From: Isobaculum melis | GTDB lineage: Bacteria > Bacillota > Bacilli > Lactobacillales > Carnobacteriaceae | DNA: 47,967 bases | Assembly (NCBI RefSeq): GCF_900111355.1 | Contig: NZ_FOHA01000017.1 | Span: forward strand, 1-47,967 | Direction: 5' to 3' | Part shown: positions 32,960 through 42,129 of the stretch, piece after piece | Layout of the letters: each line of letters begins with the position of its first letter | Numbering within the stretch: position 1 is the first letter of the stretch | The notes under the pieces: model-generated | What the model was told of the DNA's origin: nothing | Database searches by the model: none | What the model saw: the letters and a program-made list of their open reading frames with translations, nothing else | Program-made: the position numbers and the translations under genes

Positions 32960-34300
32960 GTGACAGAAAACTATTTAACAGTTACTGCATTAACCAAATA
33001 TTTAAAACGAAAATTTGATGCTGATCCCTATCTTGAGAGGGTTTATTTAACAGCTGAAATTTCTAATTTTCGGATGCGTGCAAATGCACATCAATATTTT
33101 AGCCTCAAAGACCAACATGCTAAAATAAATGCAGTCATGTTTAAAAATGCTTTTCAAGGACTAAAATTTACACCAGAAGAAGGAATGAAAGTCCTGGTTA
33201 TTGGTAGAATTTCCTTGTATGAAGCCAGTGGAAACTATCAGATTTATGTTGAACACATGGAGCCAGATGGTGTTGGTGCTTTATATCAAGCCTTAGAAGA
33301 GCTAAAGAAAAAACTAACCTTAGAGGGTCTATTAGATGCAGCCAAAAAATATTTACCTAAATATCCAAAGAAAATTGCTGTGATTACCAGTCCAAGCGGT
33401 GCAGTGATTAGAGATATTTTAACAACGGTCAAAAGGCGTTATCCGATTGCCAAAGTGGTTCTTTATCCAACACTTGTACAAGGAAATCAGGCAGCAGATA
33501 ATATCGTTAAGAATATTGAACGTGTGGATCTTGCTGGAGACTATGATACCATGATTGTGGCAAGAGGTGGTGGCTCGATAGAAGACTTATGGCCTTTTAA
33601 TGAAGAAAAGGTAGCAAGAGCTATTTTTAACGCACAAACGCCTGTTATTTCCTCTGTCGGCCATGAAACAGATGTTACGATTGCTGATTTAGTAGCAGAT
33701 GTTCGTGCAGCAACACCAACTGCTGCAGCCGAATTAGCAGTACCTGTTTTAACAGAAGAAATCATGAAAATTAATCAGTTACAAAATCGTCTCATTCAAG
33801 GAACGAGCAGAAAAATAGAATTAGCACAAAATCAATTGAAACGCTTAACCGATTCTTATGTTTTTAGACAACCAGAGCGTCTTTATGAAAGTTATGCGCA
33901 AAAATTAGATTTTCTAAAAGAAAGCTTAAACAATCATTTTTCAAAAAAAGTAACCGATTTACAGCGCCAATTAGATTTGTTAATGATGCGTCAAAAAAAT
34001 AGTCAACCAACCATCTTGATTCAAAAACAACAAGAACAATTGGCTTTACTCAATAGACAATTCAATCAAACCATGATGCGTTATATGACAGAAAAAAACC
34101 AACGCTTTGCTGTTTTATTACAATCTCTAGATCATTTAAGCCCACTTAAAATTATGAGTCGTGGTTATAGCTATGTATTAAAAGACGAGGCAGTGATTAC
34201 ATCAGCAGAGCAAGTCACAGTAGGAGACACGATCCAAGTAAGCTTTGCCAAAGGATCAGTAGCTGCTGAAATTGTAGAAAAAATGGAGGAAGAAAAATGA
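32960..34300 (+). CDS. xseA: Exodeoxyribonuclease VII large subunit
   Basis: 446 residues from GTG (AGGGGGG). An N-terminal OB fold (1-105), a catalytic domain with TSPSGAVIRDI, VARGGGSIEDLWPFN and SVGHETDVTIADLVADVRAATPTAAAE, then a long coiled coil (about 265-395). Forms exonuclease VII with several XseB subunits. Overlaps xseB by ATGA. Confidence 0.96.
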   Translation: MTENYLTVTALTKYLKRKFDADPYLERVYLTAEISNFRMRANAHQYFSLKDQHAKINAVMFKNAFQGLKFTPEEGMKVLVIGRISLYEASGNYQIYVEHMEPDGVGALYQALEELKKKLTLEGLLDAAKKYLPKYPKKIAVITSPSGAVIRDILTTVKRRYPIAKVVLYPTLVQGNQAADNIVKNIERVDLAGDYDTMIVARGGGSIEDLWPFNEEKVARAIFNAQTPVISSVGHETDVTIADLVADVRAATPTAAAELAVPVLTEEIMKINQLQNRLIQGTSRKIELAQNQLKRLTDSYVFRQPERLYESYAQKLDFLKESLNNHFSKKVTDLQRQLDLLMMRQKNSQPTILIQKQQEQLALLNRQFNQTMMRYMTEKNQRFAVLLQSLDHLSPLKIMSRGYSYVLKDEAVITSAEQVTVGDTIQVSFAKGSVAAEIVEKMEEEK

Positions 34301-34521
34301 GTGCAAAAGCAAACATCAAATTTGAAGATGCCATGACCCAGTTGGAAAATATTGTTACAAATTTAGAACAAGGAGATATTCCTTTAGAAGAAGCTTTAGA
34401 GCAATTCCAGCAAGGAGTAGCCTTAACAAAAATTTGTAAAGAAACACTAGAAAATGCTGAAAAAACCTTAGCAACGATGATGGAAGAAAATGATAAAGAA
34501 GTGCCATTTGAGCAAGAATAA
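34297..34521 (+). CDS. xseB: Exodeoxyribonuclease VII small subunit
   Basis: 74 residues, all helical: FEDAMTQLENIVTNLEQGDIPLEEALEQFQQGV followed by a Lys/Glu helix. ATG overlaps the xseA stop. Stoichiometric partner of XseA. Confidence 0.95.
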   Translation: MSAKANIKFEDAMTQLENIVTNLEQGDIPLEEALEQFQQGVALTKICKETLENAEKTLATMMEENDKEVPFEQE

Positions 34522-34542
34522 AGCAAAGAAGGAGATGCCATA

Positions 34543-35439
34543 ATGACATTAGCAGACTTTCGACTAACCGTGATGCCTCAATTTGAAAGCTATTTAAGAG
34601 AACAATTAGCCACCACACTTGAAGCCAAAGACACGATTTTTCAAAGTATGGATTATTCAGTGGCTGCTGGAGGGAAAAGAATCCGTCCAATGTTATTATT
34701 GGCCACACTTCAAGCACTGAATGTGCCGGTAGAACAAGGTTTTTCAAGTGCAGCAGCCTTAGAATATATTCACACCTATTCTTTAATTCATGATGACTTA
34801 CCTGCAATGGATGATGATGATTTAAGACGAGGAAAGCCAACTAATCACAAAGTTTATGGTGAAGCCATCGCCATTTTAGCAGGAGACGGCCTCTTAACTT
34901 TTGCTTTTGAGCTTTTAGGCAAAGATGAGACGTTATCTGCTTCAAAACGTATTGCACTAATGACAGCTTTAGCAAGTGCTGCTGGACCGAAAAAAATGGT
35001 TCAAGGACAAGTCTTAGATATGGAGGGGGAAAAACAAGCCCTGACTCTAGCTGAGCTTCAAAATATTCATCAGAAAAAAACAGGTGCCTTAATCAGCTTT
35101 GCAGTTGAGGCAGCTGCAATCATAGCAGAAGCTTCAGAAGACATTACTGTTGAACTATTAAAATATGCTAATCATTTTGGTTTAGCCTTTCAAATCAAAG
35201 ATGATATTTTAGATATTATTGGAGATGAAACCATTCTTGGCAAAAAAACAGGAATGGATCAGCTCCATGACAAGAATACCTATCCAAGCTTATTAACCCT
35301 TGAAGGTGCAGTTACAGCTCTAGAAAAAGAACTAATGGCTGCTGAAAATTGCTTAACCAATGCACAAAAATATGCCGAAAAACAAGGTATAGTAATGAAT
35401 AAAGCACTTCTTGAAGCGCTACTTTCATTGCTACGTTAG
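34543..35439 (+). CDS. ispA: Farnesyl (short-chain polyprenyl) diphosphate synthase
   Basis: 298 residues. First Asp-rich motif DDLPAMDDDD (84-93) followed by RRGKPTNHK, second motif KDDILDIIGD. Chain-length region upstream of the first motif has Tyr-Ser (IHTYSLIHDDLP), fitting farnesyl diphosphate. RBS AGAAGGAGA. Between this gene and tlyA, Bacillus has dxs; here only 8 nt remain, so the substrates IPP/DMAPP probably come from the mevalonate route. Confidence 0.92.
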   Translation: MTLADFRLTVMPQFESYLREQLATTLEAKDTIFQSMDYSVAAGGKRIRPMLLLATLQALNVPVEQGFSSAAALEYIHTYSLIHDDLPAMDDDDLRRGKPTNHKVYGEAIAILAGDGLLTFAFELLGKDETLSASKRIALMTALASAAGPKKMVQGQVLDMEGEKQALTLAELQNIHQKKTGALISFAVEAAAIIAEASEDITVELLKYANHFGLAFQIKDDILDIIGDETILGKKTGMDQLHDKNTYPSLLTLEGAVTALEKELMAAENCLTNAQKYAEKQGIVMNKALLEALLSLLR

Positions 35440-35447
35440 GAGAAAAA

Positions 35448-36266
35448 ATGAAAAAAGAACGTGTAGATATTCTCTTAGTAGAACAAGGTCTGTTTGAAAC
35501 AAGAGAAAAAGCCAAAAGAGCCATTATGGCGGGGCAAATTTATAATGAAAAAGAAGAACGATTAGATAAGCCTGGTGAAAAAATTCCTGAAACAACCATT
35601 TTACAGATTAAAGGTGAAACCTTAAAGTATGTGAGCCGTGGTGGTCTCAAATTGGAAAAAGCATTAGAAGTTTTTGATTTAGATGTCAAAGATAAAGTCA
35701 TTTTAGATATCGGCTCTTCAACAGGAGGCTTTACTGATGCAGCCTTACAAAATGGTGCGAAAATGAGCTATGCCTTAGATGTAGGCTATAATCAATTGGC
35801 TTGGAAGCTACGTCAAGATGAACGAGTTGAAGTGATGGAACGAACGAATTTCCGTTATTCAACTTTAGCTGATTTTAAAAAAGGCCAGCCTGAATTTGCA
35901 ACAATTGATGTGTCATTTATTTCCCTTCGTTTAATATTACCTGTCTTAAAAGAAATTTTGGCCTCAGGTGGAGATGTCATTGCTCTTGTTAAGCCACAAT
36001 TTGAAGCAGGAAAAGAAGGCGTTGGTAAAAAAGGGATTGTACGAGATCCAGCAGTGCATAAGCAAGTACTTGAAGACATGATTGCTTTTACTCAAGGCAT
36101 TGGTTATGATATCCGCGCTCTTGATTATTCACCGATTACTGGTGGAGAAGGTAATATTGAATTTCTTCTTCATTTACAGTGGAATGAGCAGGTAACAGGA
36201 ACCGTTGCTTTTCATGTTTCAGTAGATGAAATGCTAACAAAAGCTTATCAACAATTGAAAAAATAA
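35448..36266 (+). CDS. tlyA: TlyA-family S4 RNA methyltransferase (YqxC type)
   Basis: 272 residues. An N-terminal S4 RNA-binding domain (ERVDILLVEQGLFETREKAKRAIMAGQIY), then a FtsJ/RrmJ-like methyltransferase with SAM motif DIGSSTGGFTDAAL and the KPQFEAGKEGVGKKGIV block. Mycobacterial TlyA 2'-O-methylates rRNA; the family was once misnamed hemolysin. In Bacillus argR follows directly; here 5.8 kb of other genes intervene. Confidence 0.92.
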   Translation: MKKERVDILLVEQGLFETREKAKRAIMAGQIYNEKEERLDKPGEKIPETTILQIKGETLKYVSRGGLKLEKALEVFDLDVKDKVILDIGSSTGGFTDAALQNGAKMSYALDVGYNQLAWKLRQDERVEVMERTNFRYSTLADFKKGQPEFATIDVSFISLRLILPVLKEILASGGDVIALVKPQFEAGKEGVGKKGIVRDPAVHKQVLEDMIAFTQGIGYDIRALDYSPITGGEGNIEFLLHLQWNEQVTGTVAFHVSVDEMLTKAYQQLKK

Positions 36267-36300
36267 GAGAAAAATGAGAAAAATTTTATTATAGTAAATG

Positions 36301-36333
36301 GCACTGAAACATAAAATGTTCAGTGCTGTTTTT
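36301..36333 (+). terminator. Terminator of the folD-tlyA operon
   Basis: GCACTGAA (36301-36308) pairs with TTCAGTGC (36319-36326), with an inner AACAT/ATGTT pairing and a T-run after. Confidence 0.8.
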
Positions 36334-36582
36334 ATTGGAATAGATAGAAAATTCTACTCTTGTTAAAACTATACATCAATAATTTATACCCATAAAGAGT
36401 AGTGTTATAGTTTGACAGGGGTTGACTAAAAAGCCTTTTTTTGGGAAAATTTAAATGAATATTTTTTTGATGGATAAAGCAATTGGCTAATTTTTATGTT
36501 TAAATTAGTTGGTTTGCTTTTTTTATATCTTAAAAAATTCAGTCATTTGTAAAAAAGAGCAAGAAAAAAAGGGAGCACGAAT
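36334..36582 (+). promoter_or_regulatory. Leader of the LPxTG adhesin gene with terminator-like hairpin
   Basis: An AT-rich leader with a stem-loop: 36476-36493 pairs with 36502-36520 (one or two bulges), ending in seven T, 58 nt before the ATG. No gene lies upstream of it within the leader, so it acts as a terminator inside the 5' region, like those before the genes at 10499 and 29868. TTGACA is at 36413-36418, but a good -10 is not evident and the TGCAAGTAACA block is absent. A TGTAAAAAAGA motif follows at 36549-36559. Confidence 0.5.
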
Positions 36583-39500
36583 ATGATAAAAATAGTCAAC
36601 AAGATTACATCATTTTTTCTTATTTTTTCACTGATGTTACCGCTCATCATTGGGGGAGTAATTTCAACTGCCAGGATTGTTGAGGCAAAAGAATTAGGTA
36701 AAGAAGGCTTTATTGATGTTGTTAAAATGGAAAAAACTGACCTATACACTGGGGAACGTATTGGTATTTCAGTTGAATTTTCCGAAAAAGAAGGAATGAA
36801 AATTAAAGATGGGGATACCATTACGATGTCTCTCCCGCCAGAATTAATTGGGATTGTATCGTCAGTGGAGCTAAAAGATCCCGAAACTGGGAATGTATTT
36901 GGCCAAGCAAAAATTGTCAATGACCAAGTGATTTGTACCTTTAATAAAACGGCGGAGGAATTTATCCATGTGAAAGGTTATTTTCGTTTTAATGCGCGAG
37001 TTGATAGCCAAACGGAAGGAACCATTTCTAAAGCAACTGATTTTGGTGTGGATATCGCACCAGTAGATTATACCGTGACTTATGAACCCAATTCAGGAGA
37101 GGTGGAAGAAGGCAGTTATCCATTTTTTACAAAATATGGGTATATGTCTGAGGATGGTAGCAATACCGTTACATGGCAAATGCTTATCAATCAACCCAAA
37201 AAAGCATTAGCAAATGATGGTTCAGTAGAGAAATGGGTTGAAGTAGAAGATACCTCTAAAGATGGTCAGGAATTATTAGCTGGTAGCTTTAGATATTTTA
37301 TTGAAGATAAAAATAAAAATTTTACATGGTTAACACCAGAAGAATTCAATAACTATGGTGTGCTTGAAATCAATCAGGATAATCCAAACAGTTTTAAGCT
37401 AAAAGTCAGAGCAAAAGAAGTTTCTGAGAAAAAATTTGGTGTTGTTTATGAGACTCAAATTACTGATTTAAGTAAAAAAGAATATGGAAATGATTATACA
37501 ATTGATTATCAAGTTACAGGCGAAGAAGAAATCCTAGAGAAAGGAACCGCGAGTGCTGAAAATAACAGTGCAAGTGGCGGAGGTAGTGGTGATTTACCAG
37601 AAAAAGGAAGTGTTCGAATAGTTAAAACACTTGAGAATAATCCTAATGTTTTATTAAAAGGCATCACTTTTGAATTATTTACACAAGCTAACCAATCATT
37701 AGGAACATACCAAACGGATGAACAAGGACAGATAAATGTGCCAAATTTAGCACTTGGTCAATACTATTTTAAAGAAATAGCTGCGCCATCACATTTTAGT
37801 ATCGATAAAGATAAAACTTATCCGTTTGAAATTAAAGCAAGCAGTGAAACGGGTGTATTGATAAACGTCACAAATAGTATTGAAAAAACAAGTCTTAATT
37901 TAAAAAAAGTCTGGGTTGGACCAGAAACAGAACAGGTTACTGCTAAAATATATGCAGATGGACAGGATATTCATCGACAAGTTATTATTTCCAAGGAGTA
38001 TGGTTGGGAATTAACTGTTACCAATCTTGATAAATATCATCTTGATGGTTCATTGATTCACTATACAGTGGAAGAAGTAGCGGTTCCTGAGCATTATGAG
38101 TCAGTGATTAGTGGAGATGCTGAAAAAGGTTTTACGATTACCAATACAAATCAAGAAAAAGTGAGCTTTCCTGTGACGAAAAAATGGGCAGGTGACGCTA
38201 CCTCATCTGTTACAGTTTATCTGAAAAAAAATAGTAAAGTAACCAATCAATCGATTCAACTTTCTGCACAAAATAATTGGACAGCAATATTTAATGATTT
38301 GCCAAAATATGATGAAGAAGGACAGGAAATCAGCTATAGTATTGTTGAAGCGGATATGGCGGACTATGTTGCAACCTATAGTGGAAATATGAAAACTGGC
38401 TTTATCCTAACCAATACACGCGCTGCTTCTATTACCATTCCAGTTGTAAAAAAATGGATAGGTCCTGTAGGAGAACCTGTCACAATTGAATTATTATCCG
38501 ATGGTATGCCAACTGGTAGAAAAATTAAACTAGATGCTGGAAAAAATTGGGAAAGTAAATTTACAAATTTACCTCAATACAATCAGAATGGTCAAGAAAT
38601 TAAGTATACCGTCTCAGAAGAAAAACAAGAAAATTATGATGTGCAAATCACTGGTAATGCTACAGAAGATTTTACAGTCATCAATACAAATAATGAAACG
38701 ATAGAGATACCCATTGATAAAGAATGGTCTGGTCCAGTTGGAGAGAAGGCCATCATTAATTTATTTGCTAATCAAAAAAGGACCCCTTATTCATTGACGC
38801 TAACCAAAAATCAAAATTGGAAGGGTTCCTTTAAAACATTGCCGAAATATGATGAAAAAGGGAAAGAAATCACTTATACCATCAAAGAAGAAGAGTTGGC
38901 TGAATATATTCCTTCCATTCAAGGAAATCAAAAAACAGGCTTTACCATCATCAATTTAAATACAGAAGAAGTGAATATTCCCGTTAAGAAAAAATGGCAG
39001 GGAGAGACAGGTGGCCCTGTAAAAATCTATGCAACAGCAAATGGGGTACTTTTACCAGATGTTTTTGTGATTTTATCTGAAGAAAATAATTGGGAAGGAA
39101 CTCTTGAACATTTATTTAAATATGAAGTCAATGGTACATTAATTGACTATTCTGTTGTGGAAGAAGAATTGGATGGTTATGTTGCAGCTTATAGTGGGGA
39201 TTCAAAAACAGGATTTACTGTAACGAATACTCGAGAAGATTCCATCACGATTCCAATCACAAAGAAATGGGTAGGTCCCAAAGGTGAAGAAGTGACAATC
39301 AAGTTATTAGCGAATGGTCAAGAAAGTGGAGAAGAGCTTGTTTTACGAGCAGATCTTCAGTGGCAAGGAAAATTTACAAATATGCCTAAATATGATGCTC
39401 AAGGTCAAAAAATTCTCTATACAGTGAAAGAATCGATATTACCAAATTATGAAACACAAATTACAGGAAATGCAGACACAGGCTTTATGATTACCAATAT

Positions 39501-40812
39501 CAATCGGGAAGAAATTAATATTCCAGTTACGAAAGTCTGGAATGGACCTAAAAAGAACGCAGTAAAAGTGCTGTTGTATAATAATGAAAACATGAAAGTA
39601 GAAGAGTTGATAGTTGATGAGACGACAAACTGGCAAGGAACTTTTAAACATTTACCAAAATATGATAGCGAAGGTCAAGAAAAACGTTATTTTATCAGAG
39701 AAGAAGCGATAGACAATTATCGTCCATCCATTACAGGGAATCAAAAAGATGGTTTTATGATTACGAATACCAATACAGAAACGACTTCAGTAGCTGTTAC
39801 CAAAGAATGGATTGGTCCTGTAGCGGGACGTGTGCAAGTGAATCTAATGAGAGATGGGAAAATGACCAATAAATTTACCTTTTTAGATAAAGGAAATGAT
39901 TGGCACACCACTTTTTCAGATTTGGAAAAATATCGTGAAGATGGCACCGAGTACCAGTATACAGTAGTAGAAGCAACAACCTATGAAAATTATGAGACAA
40001 CAATTAGTGGAGATGCTCAAGCTGGCTTTATCTTAACCAATACCAATAATGAAAAAATAACACTACCAGTGAAAAAAGAATGGATAGGTCCAATAGGCCA
40101 AGAGGTTACGATTGAACTGCTTCAAAATGGTAAAAAGATAGTTCATCAACTGAATTTAAATCAAAGTAATGACTGGCAAGGTGTCTTTACAAACCTGCCA
40201 AAATATGATGATGCAGGAAACGAGTATGTTTATGAAATAAAAGAAGTACCAATTGAAGGGTATCAATCTATTATCACTGGTGATGCTAAACAAGGTTGGA
40301 TCGTTACAAATAAAAATATTGAAAAAATGGCCATTACAGTGATGAAAAAATGGATGGGCCAGACAGAGGATGAAGCGATTTTTTATCTAGTGAAAAATGG
40401 TGAAAAGACAGATAAAATGCTTACTTTAAATGAAATGAATCACTGGCAGAGTGCTTTCATGGGGCTGCCGAAATATGATGAAAAGGGACAGAAAAATGTT
40501 TATACAGTGATGGAAAAAGAAATTTCAGGGTATCAATTAGAACTGATTGGTGATGCAGACAAAGGATTCGTTGCTATTAATCATCATTTATCTAGCGATG
40601 AAGACAAGCCTACTAATCCAATGATACCTGAAGAGGATATCATTCATGAGATTGTTGAAAATCATCCTCAAGAAATTAAAACAATAGCTGACAAAGAAAA
40701 ACCTTCACCATTACCTTTAACAGGAAGTAAAAATGAAGGCTATCAGGTCATTGGCTTGCTTTTACTTTTTAGTGGCTTGATGTTTTATTCTCTCAATCGC
40801 AAAAAAATATAA
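36583..40812 (+). CDS. LPxTG-anchored adhesin with ten Cna_B repeats
   Basis: 1409 residues. Signal peptide about 1-37 (ends IVEAKE). The N-terminal adhesive region (about 38-335) resembles collagen-binding-type MSCRAMM domains, with DVVKMEKTDLYTGERIGISVEF and IKDGDTITMSLPPELIGI. A short Ser/Gly linker and a SpaA/prealbumin-like Cna domain follow (about 344-430; GSVRIVKTLENN, FKEIAAP). Ten Cna_B units of 90-91 residues then run to about 1340, each with a K-W near its start, a Y-V-EE in the middle and a FTITNTN end. These are the Lys, Glu and Asn used for internal isopeptide bonds. The C-terminus has LPLTG at 1377-1381, a hydrophobic stretch and NRKKI, so a sortase links it to peptidoglycan. 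Confidence 0.93.
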   Translation: MIKIVNKITSFFLIFSLMLPLIIGGVISTARIVEAKELGKEGFIDVVKMEKTDLYTGERIGISVEFSEKEGMKIKDGDTITMSLPPELIGIVSSVELKDPETGNVFGQAKIVNDQVICTFNKTAEEFIHVKGYFRFNARVDSQTEGTISKATDFGVDIAPVDYTVTYEPNSGEVEEGSYPFFTKYGYMSEDGSNTVTWQMLINQPKKALANDGSVEKWVEVEDTSKDGQELLAGSFRYFIEDKNKNFTWLTPEEFNNYGVLEINQDNPNSFKLKVRAKEVSEKKFGVVYETQITDLSKKEYGNDYTIDYQVTGEEEILEKGTASAENNSASGGGSGDLPEKGSVRIVKTLENNPNVLLKGITFELFTQANQSLGTYQTDEQGQINVPNLALGQYYFKEIAAPSHFSIDKDKTYPFEIKASSETGVLINVTNSIEKTSLNLKKVWVGPETEQVTAKIYADGQDIHRQVIISKEYGWELTVTNLDKYHLDGSLIHYTVEEVAVPEHYESVISGDAEKGFTITNTNQEKVSFPVTKKWAGDATSSVTVYLKKNSKVTNQSIQLSAQNNWTAIFNDLPKYDEEGQEISYSIVEADMADYVATYSGNMKTGFILTNTRAASITIPVVKKWIGPVGEPVTIELLSDGMPTGRKIKLDAGKNWESKFTNLPQYNQNGQEIKYTVSEEKQENYDVQITGNATEDFTVINTNNETIEIPIDKEWSGPVGEKAIINLFANQKRTPYSLTLTKNQNWKGSFKTLPKYDEKGKEITYTIKEEELAEYIPSIQGNQKTGFTIINLNTEEVNIPVKKKWQGETGGPVKIYATANGVLLPDVFVILSEENNWEGTLEHLFKYEVNGTLIDYSVVEEELDGYVAAYSGDSKTGFTVTNTREDSITIPITKKWVGPKGEEVTIKLLANGQESGEELVLRADLQWQGKFTNMPKYDAQGQKILYTVKESILPNYETQITGNADTGFMITNINREEINIPVTKVWNGPKKNAVKVLLYNNENMKVEELIVDETTNWQGTFKHLPKYDSEGQEKRYFIREEAIDNYRPSITGNQKDGFMITNTNTETTSVAVTKEWIGPVAGRVQVNLMRDGKMTNKFTFLDKGNDWHTTFSDLEKYREDGTEYQYTVVEATTYENYETTISGDAQAGFILTNTNNEKITLPVKKEWIGPIGQEVTIELLQNGKKIVHQLNLNQSNDWQGVFTNLPKYDDAGNEYVYEIKEVPIEGYQSIITGDAKQGWIVTNKNIEKMAITVMKKWMGQTEDEAIFYLVKNGEKTDKMLTLNEMNHWQSAFMGLPKYDEKGQKNVYTVMEKEISGYQLELIGDADKGFVAINHHLSSDEDKPTNPMIPEEDIIHEIVENHPQEIKTIADKEKPSPLPLTGSKNEGYQVIGLLLLFSGLMFYSLNRKKI
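37912..40600 (+). repeat. Ten tandem Cna_B-coding repeats, period 270-273 nt
   Basis: The key Trp codon of each unit lies at 37912, 38185, 38455, 38725, 38995, 39268, 39538, 39808, 40081 and 40351: steps of 270 or 273 nt. The units differ in sequence, so the repeat is at the protein level and not a recent perfect duplication. Confidence 0.85.
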
Positions 40813-40842
40813 ATCTATCCTATAAATCAGAAAGCTAAGATT

Positions 40843-40890
40843 AAAAACGCATGATGACAACATTGTTCAAATGTGCTTCATGCGTTTTTT
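40843..40890. terminator. Bidirectional terminator between adhesin and hydrolase
   Basis: AAAAACGCATGA (40843-40854) pairs with TCATGCGTTTTT (40878-40889), A-run left and T-run right, serving both convergent genes. Confidence 0.85.
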
Positions 40891-40904
40891 ATTGTGTCTT
40901 TATT

Positions 40905-41462
40905 TTACTTAGTTGAATGGAGAAAGTCTTTGCTAGAGAGAATGCTAGTAGAAAAATGTTGTAGTGCTGATAAAAAAGCAGTCTGCACATCTGTTGCAAT
41001 GACAACTTTTTCTCCAAAAGCTAACTCTTTTGTTGCAGTCGCATCTGCTATTAAGACAGGCTGAAAGCCCAACTCCTTTGCAGCACGTGTTGTTGAATCG
41101 ACACACATATGTGTCATCATACCCGTTATCACTAACTGATCAACCTGGAGGGCAATTAAAGTTTCTTGAAGTCCAGTTTCAAAAAAACTATTTGGATGGG
41201 CCTTAACAATCGTTATTTCATGCCCCGTATTCGAAGCTAAAAGCAGTGGATGAATTGCGACCCCTAATGTATCTTTTTCAAAAAAGTCAGCATTTTTTTT
41301 GGCATTAATATGTTGAATATAAATCACAGGCAGTTGTTGCTTATCAAAAAAATCCTTGACCTTTAACAGCTGCTGTAAAGCTTGATCTGAATGCATTAAA
41401 GGCATTTTACCACCCTTAAAATAATCATTTTGGACATCAATGATTAATAGTGCTTGTTTCAT
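40905..41462 (-). CDS. Isochorismatase-family cysteine hydrolase
   Basis: 185 residues, alpha/beta hydrolase with the triad Asp9 (LLIIDVQNDY), Lys87 (IVKAHPNSFFETGL) and Cys120 (GMMTHMCVDSTTRAA). The family includes nicotinamidases and other amidases that work by a Cys thioester; the substrate cannot be told here. AGGAGTG precedes the ATG. It is divergent from the Lrp-like gene, 114 nt apart, which hints at shared control. Confidence 0.88.
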   Translation of the reverse strand: MKQALLIIDVQNDYFKGGKMPLMHSDQALQQLLKVKDFFDKQQLPVIYIQHINAKKNADFFEKDTLGVAIHPLLLASNTGHEITIVKAHPNSFFETGLQETLIALQVDQLVITGMMTHMCVDSTTRAAKELGFQPVLIADATATKELAFGEKVVIATDVQTAFLSALQHFSTSILSSKDFLHSTK

Positions 41463-41576
41463 CTAAATCACTCCTCGTATGTTATGATACAATGGTATAG
41501 TTTTTTTACCTATTTTTGAATAGTACGCTGAAATAAGTGCGCCTGCTATGGTTTCATATTGAAAGGGTTGAACAAG

Positions 41577-41969
41577 ATGGATGAAATTGATTGGAAAATT
41601 TTACAACAATTAAAAAAACAAGCAAGATTAACAAATAAAGAAATGGGTCAGATGATCCATATGTCAGGTCAAGGTGTCGGTCAAAGAATCTCCAATTTGA
41701 TTGATCAAAAAGTGATTGAACGATTTACCATTGAGATCAAAAATGAAAAAAAACAAATCATCTTAGTCTATTTAAATGAGGCTACCTATCAAAGCTTTGA
41801 ACAAGCCATCTTAGCGTTTGAAGAGGTCATTGAGTTTTATCAAGTGAGTGGTGAAAGTTGCTATACAATCATTGCTTCTTTTGAAGCAGAAAAATTAAAC
41901 CAATTCATAGCAGTAATCTCCAAATATGGCAGATATAAAGTAAACACAATCATGAATAAATTAAGATAA
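41577..41969 (+). CDS. Lrp/AsnC-family transcription regulator
   Basis: 130 residues. N-terminal helix-turn-helix (DEIDWKILQQLKKQARLTNKEMGQMIHMSGQGVGQRISNLIDQKVI) and a RAM/AsnC ligand domain with FYQVSGESCYTIIASFEA. Slightly shorter than the usual 145-150 residues. ATG 41577 follows GAAAGGG; a TTG 41559 is upstream of the site. Probably regulates the divergent hydrolase or amino-acid genes. Confidence 0.85.
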   Translation: MDEIDWKILQQLKKQARLTNKEMGQMIHMSGQGVGQRISNLIDQKVIERFTIEIKNEKKQIILVYLNEATYQSFEQAILAFEEVIEFYQVSGESCYTIIASFEAEKLNQFIAVISKYGRYKVNTIMNKLR

Positions 41970-42053
41970 ATCCTCAATAAAAATACTTTTTACAAAAAAA
42001 TGAGTCTTTGATTAAATGACATATAGTATAAATATAGCTTAATTTTCTGCTTT

Positions 42054-42090
42054 TCTTGCTAGCTTGCTTAAAGATATGATAAAATAAAGA
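42054..42090 (+). promoter_or_regulatory. Promoter of argR-recN
   Basis: TTGCTA and TAAAAT separated by about 18 bp lie at roughly 42055-42085, some 45 nt before the argR ATG. The start region has a dyad-like TGCATA...ATACTA at 42092-42105, a weak ARG-box candidate for autoregulation. Confidence 0.35.
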
Positions 42091-42129
42091 GTGCATAAGT
42101 ATACTATTTTGGATAAAAGAGGTGTAAGC

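Noticed and set aside
34355-34840. Minus-strand open frame of 161 codons
   Set aside because: Antisense to xseB and ispA, both clear genes; Leu/His-rich composition typical of shadow frames and no ribosome binding site.
36413-36450. Third copy of the TGCAAGTAACA leader block before the adhesin
   Set aside because: The block could not be found in 36334-36582; only the hairpin and the TGTAAAAAA motif are shared.
37912-40600. CRISPR-like array because of regular spacing
   Set aside because: The period is 270 nt, the units are coding and diverged, and encode Cna_B domains.
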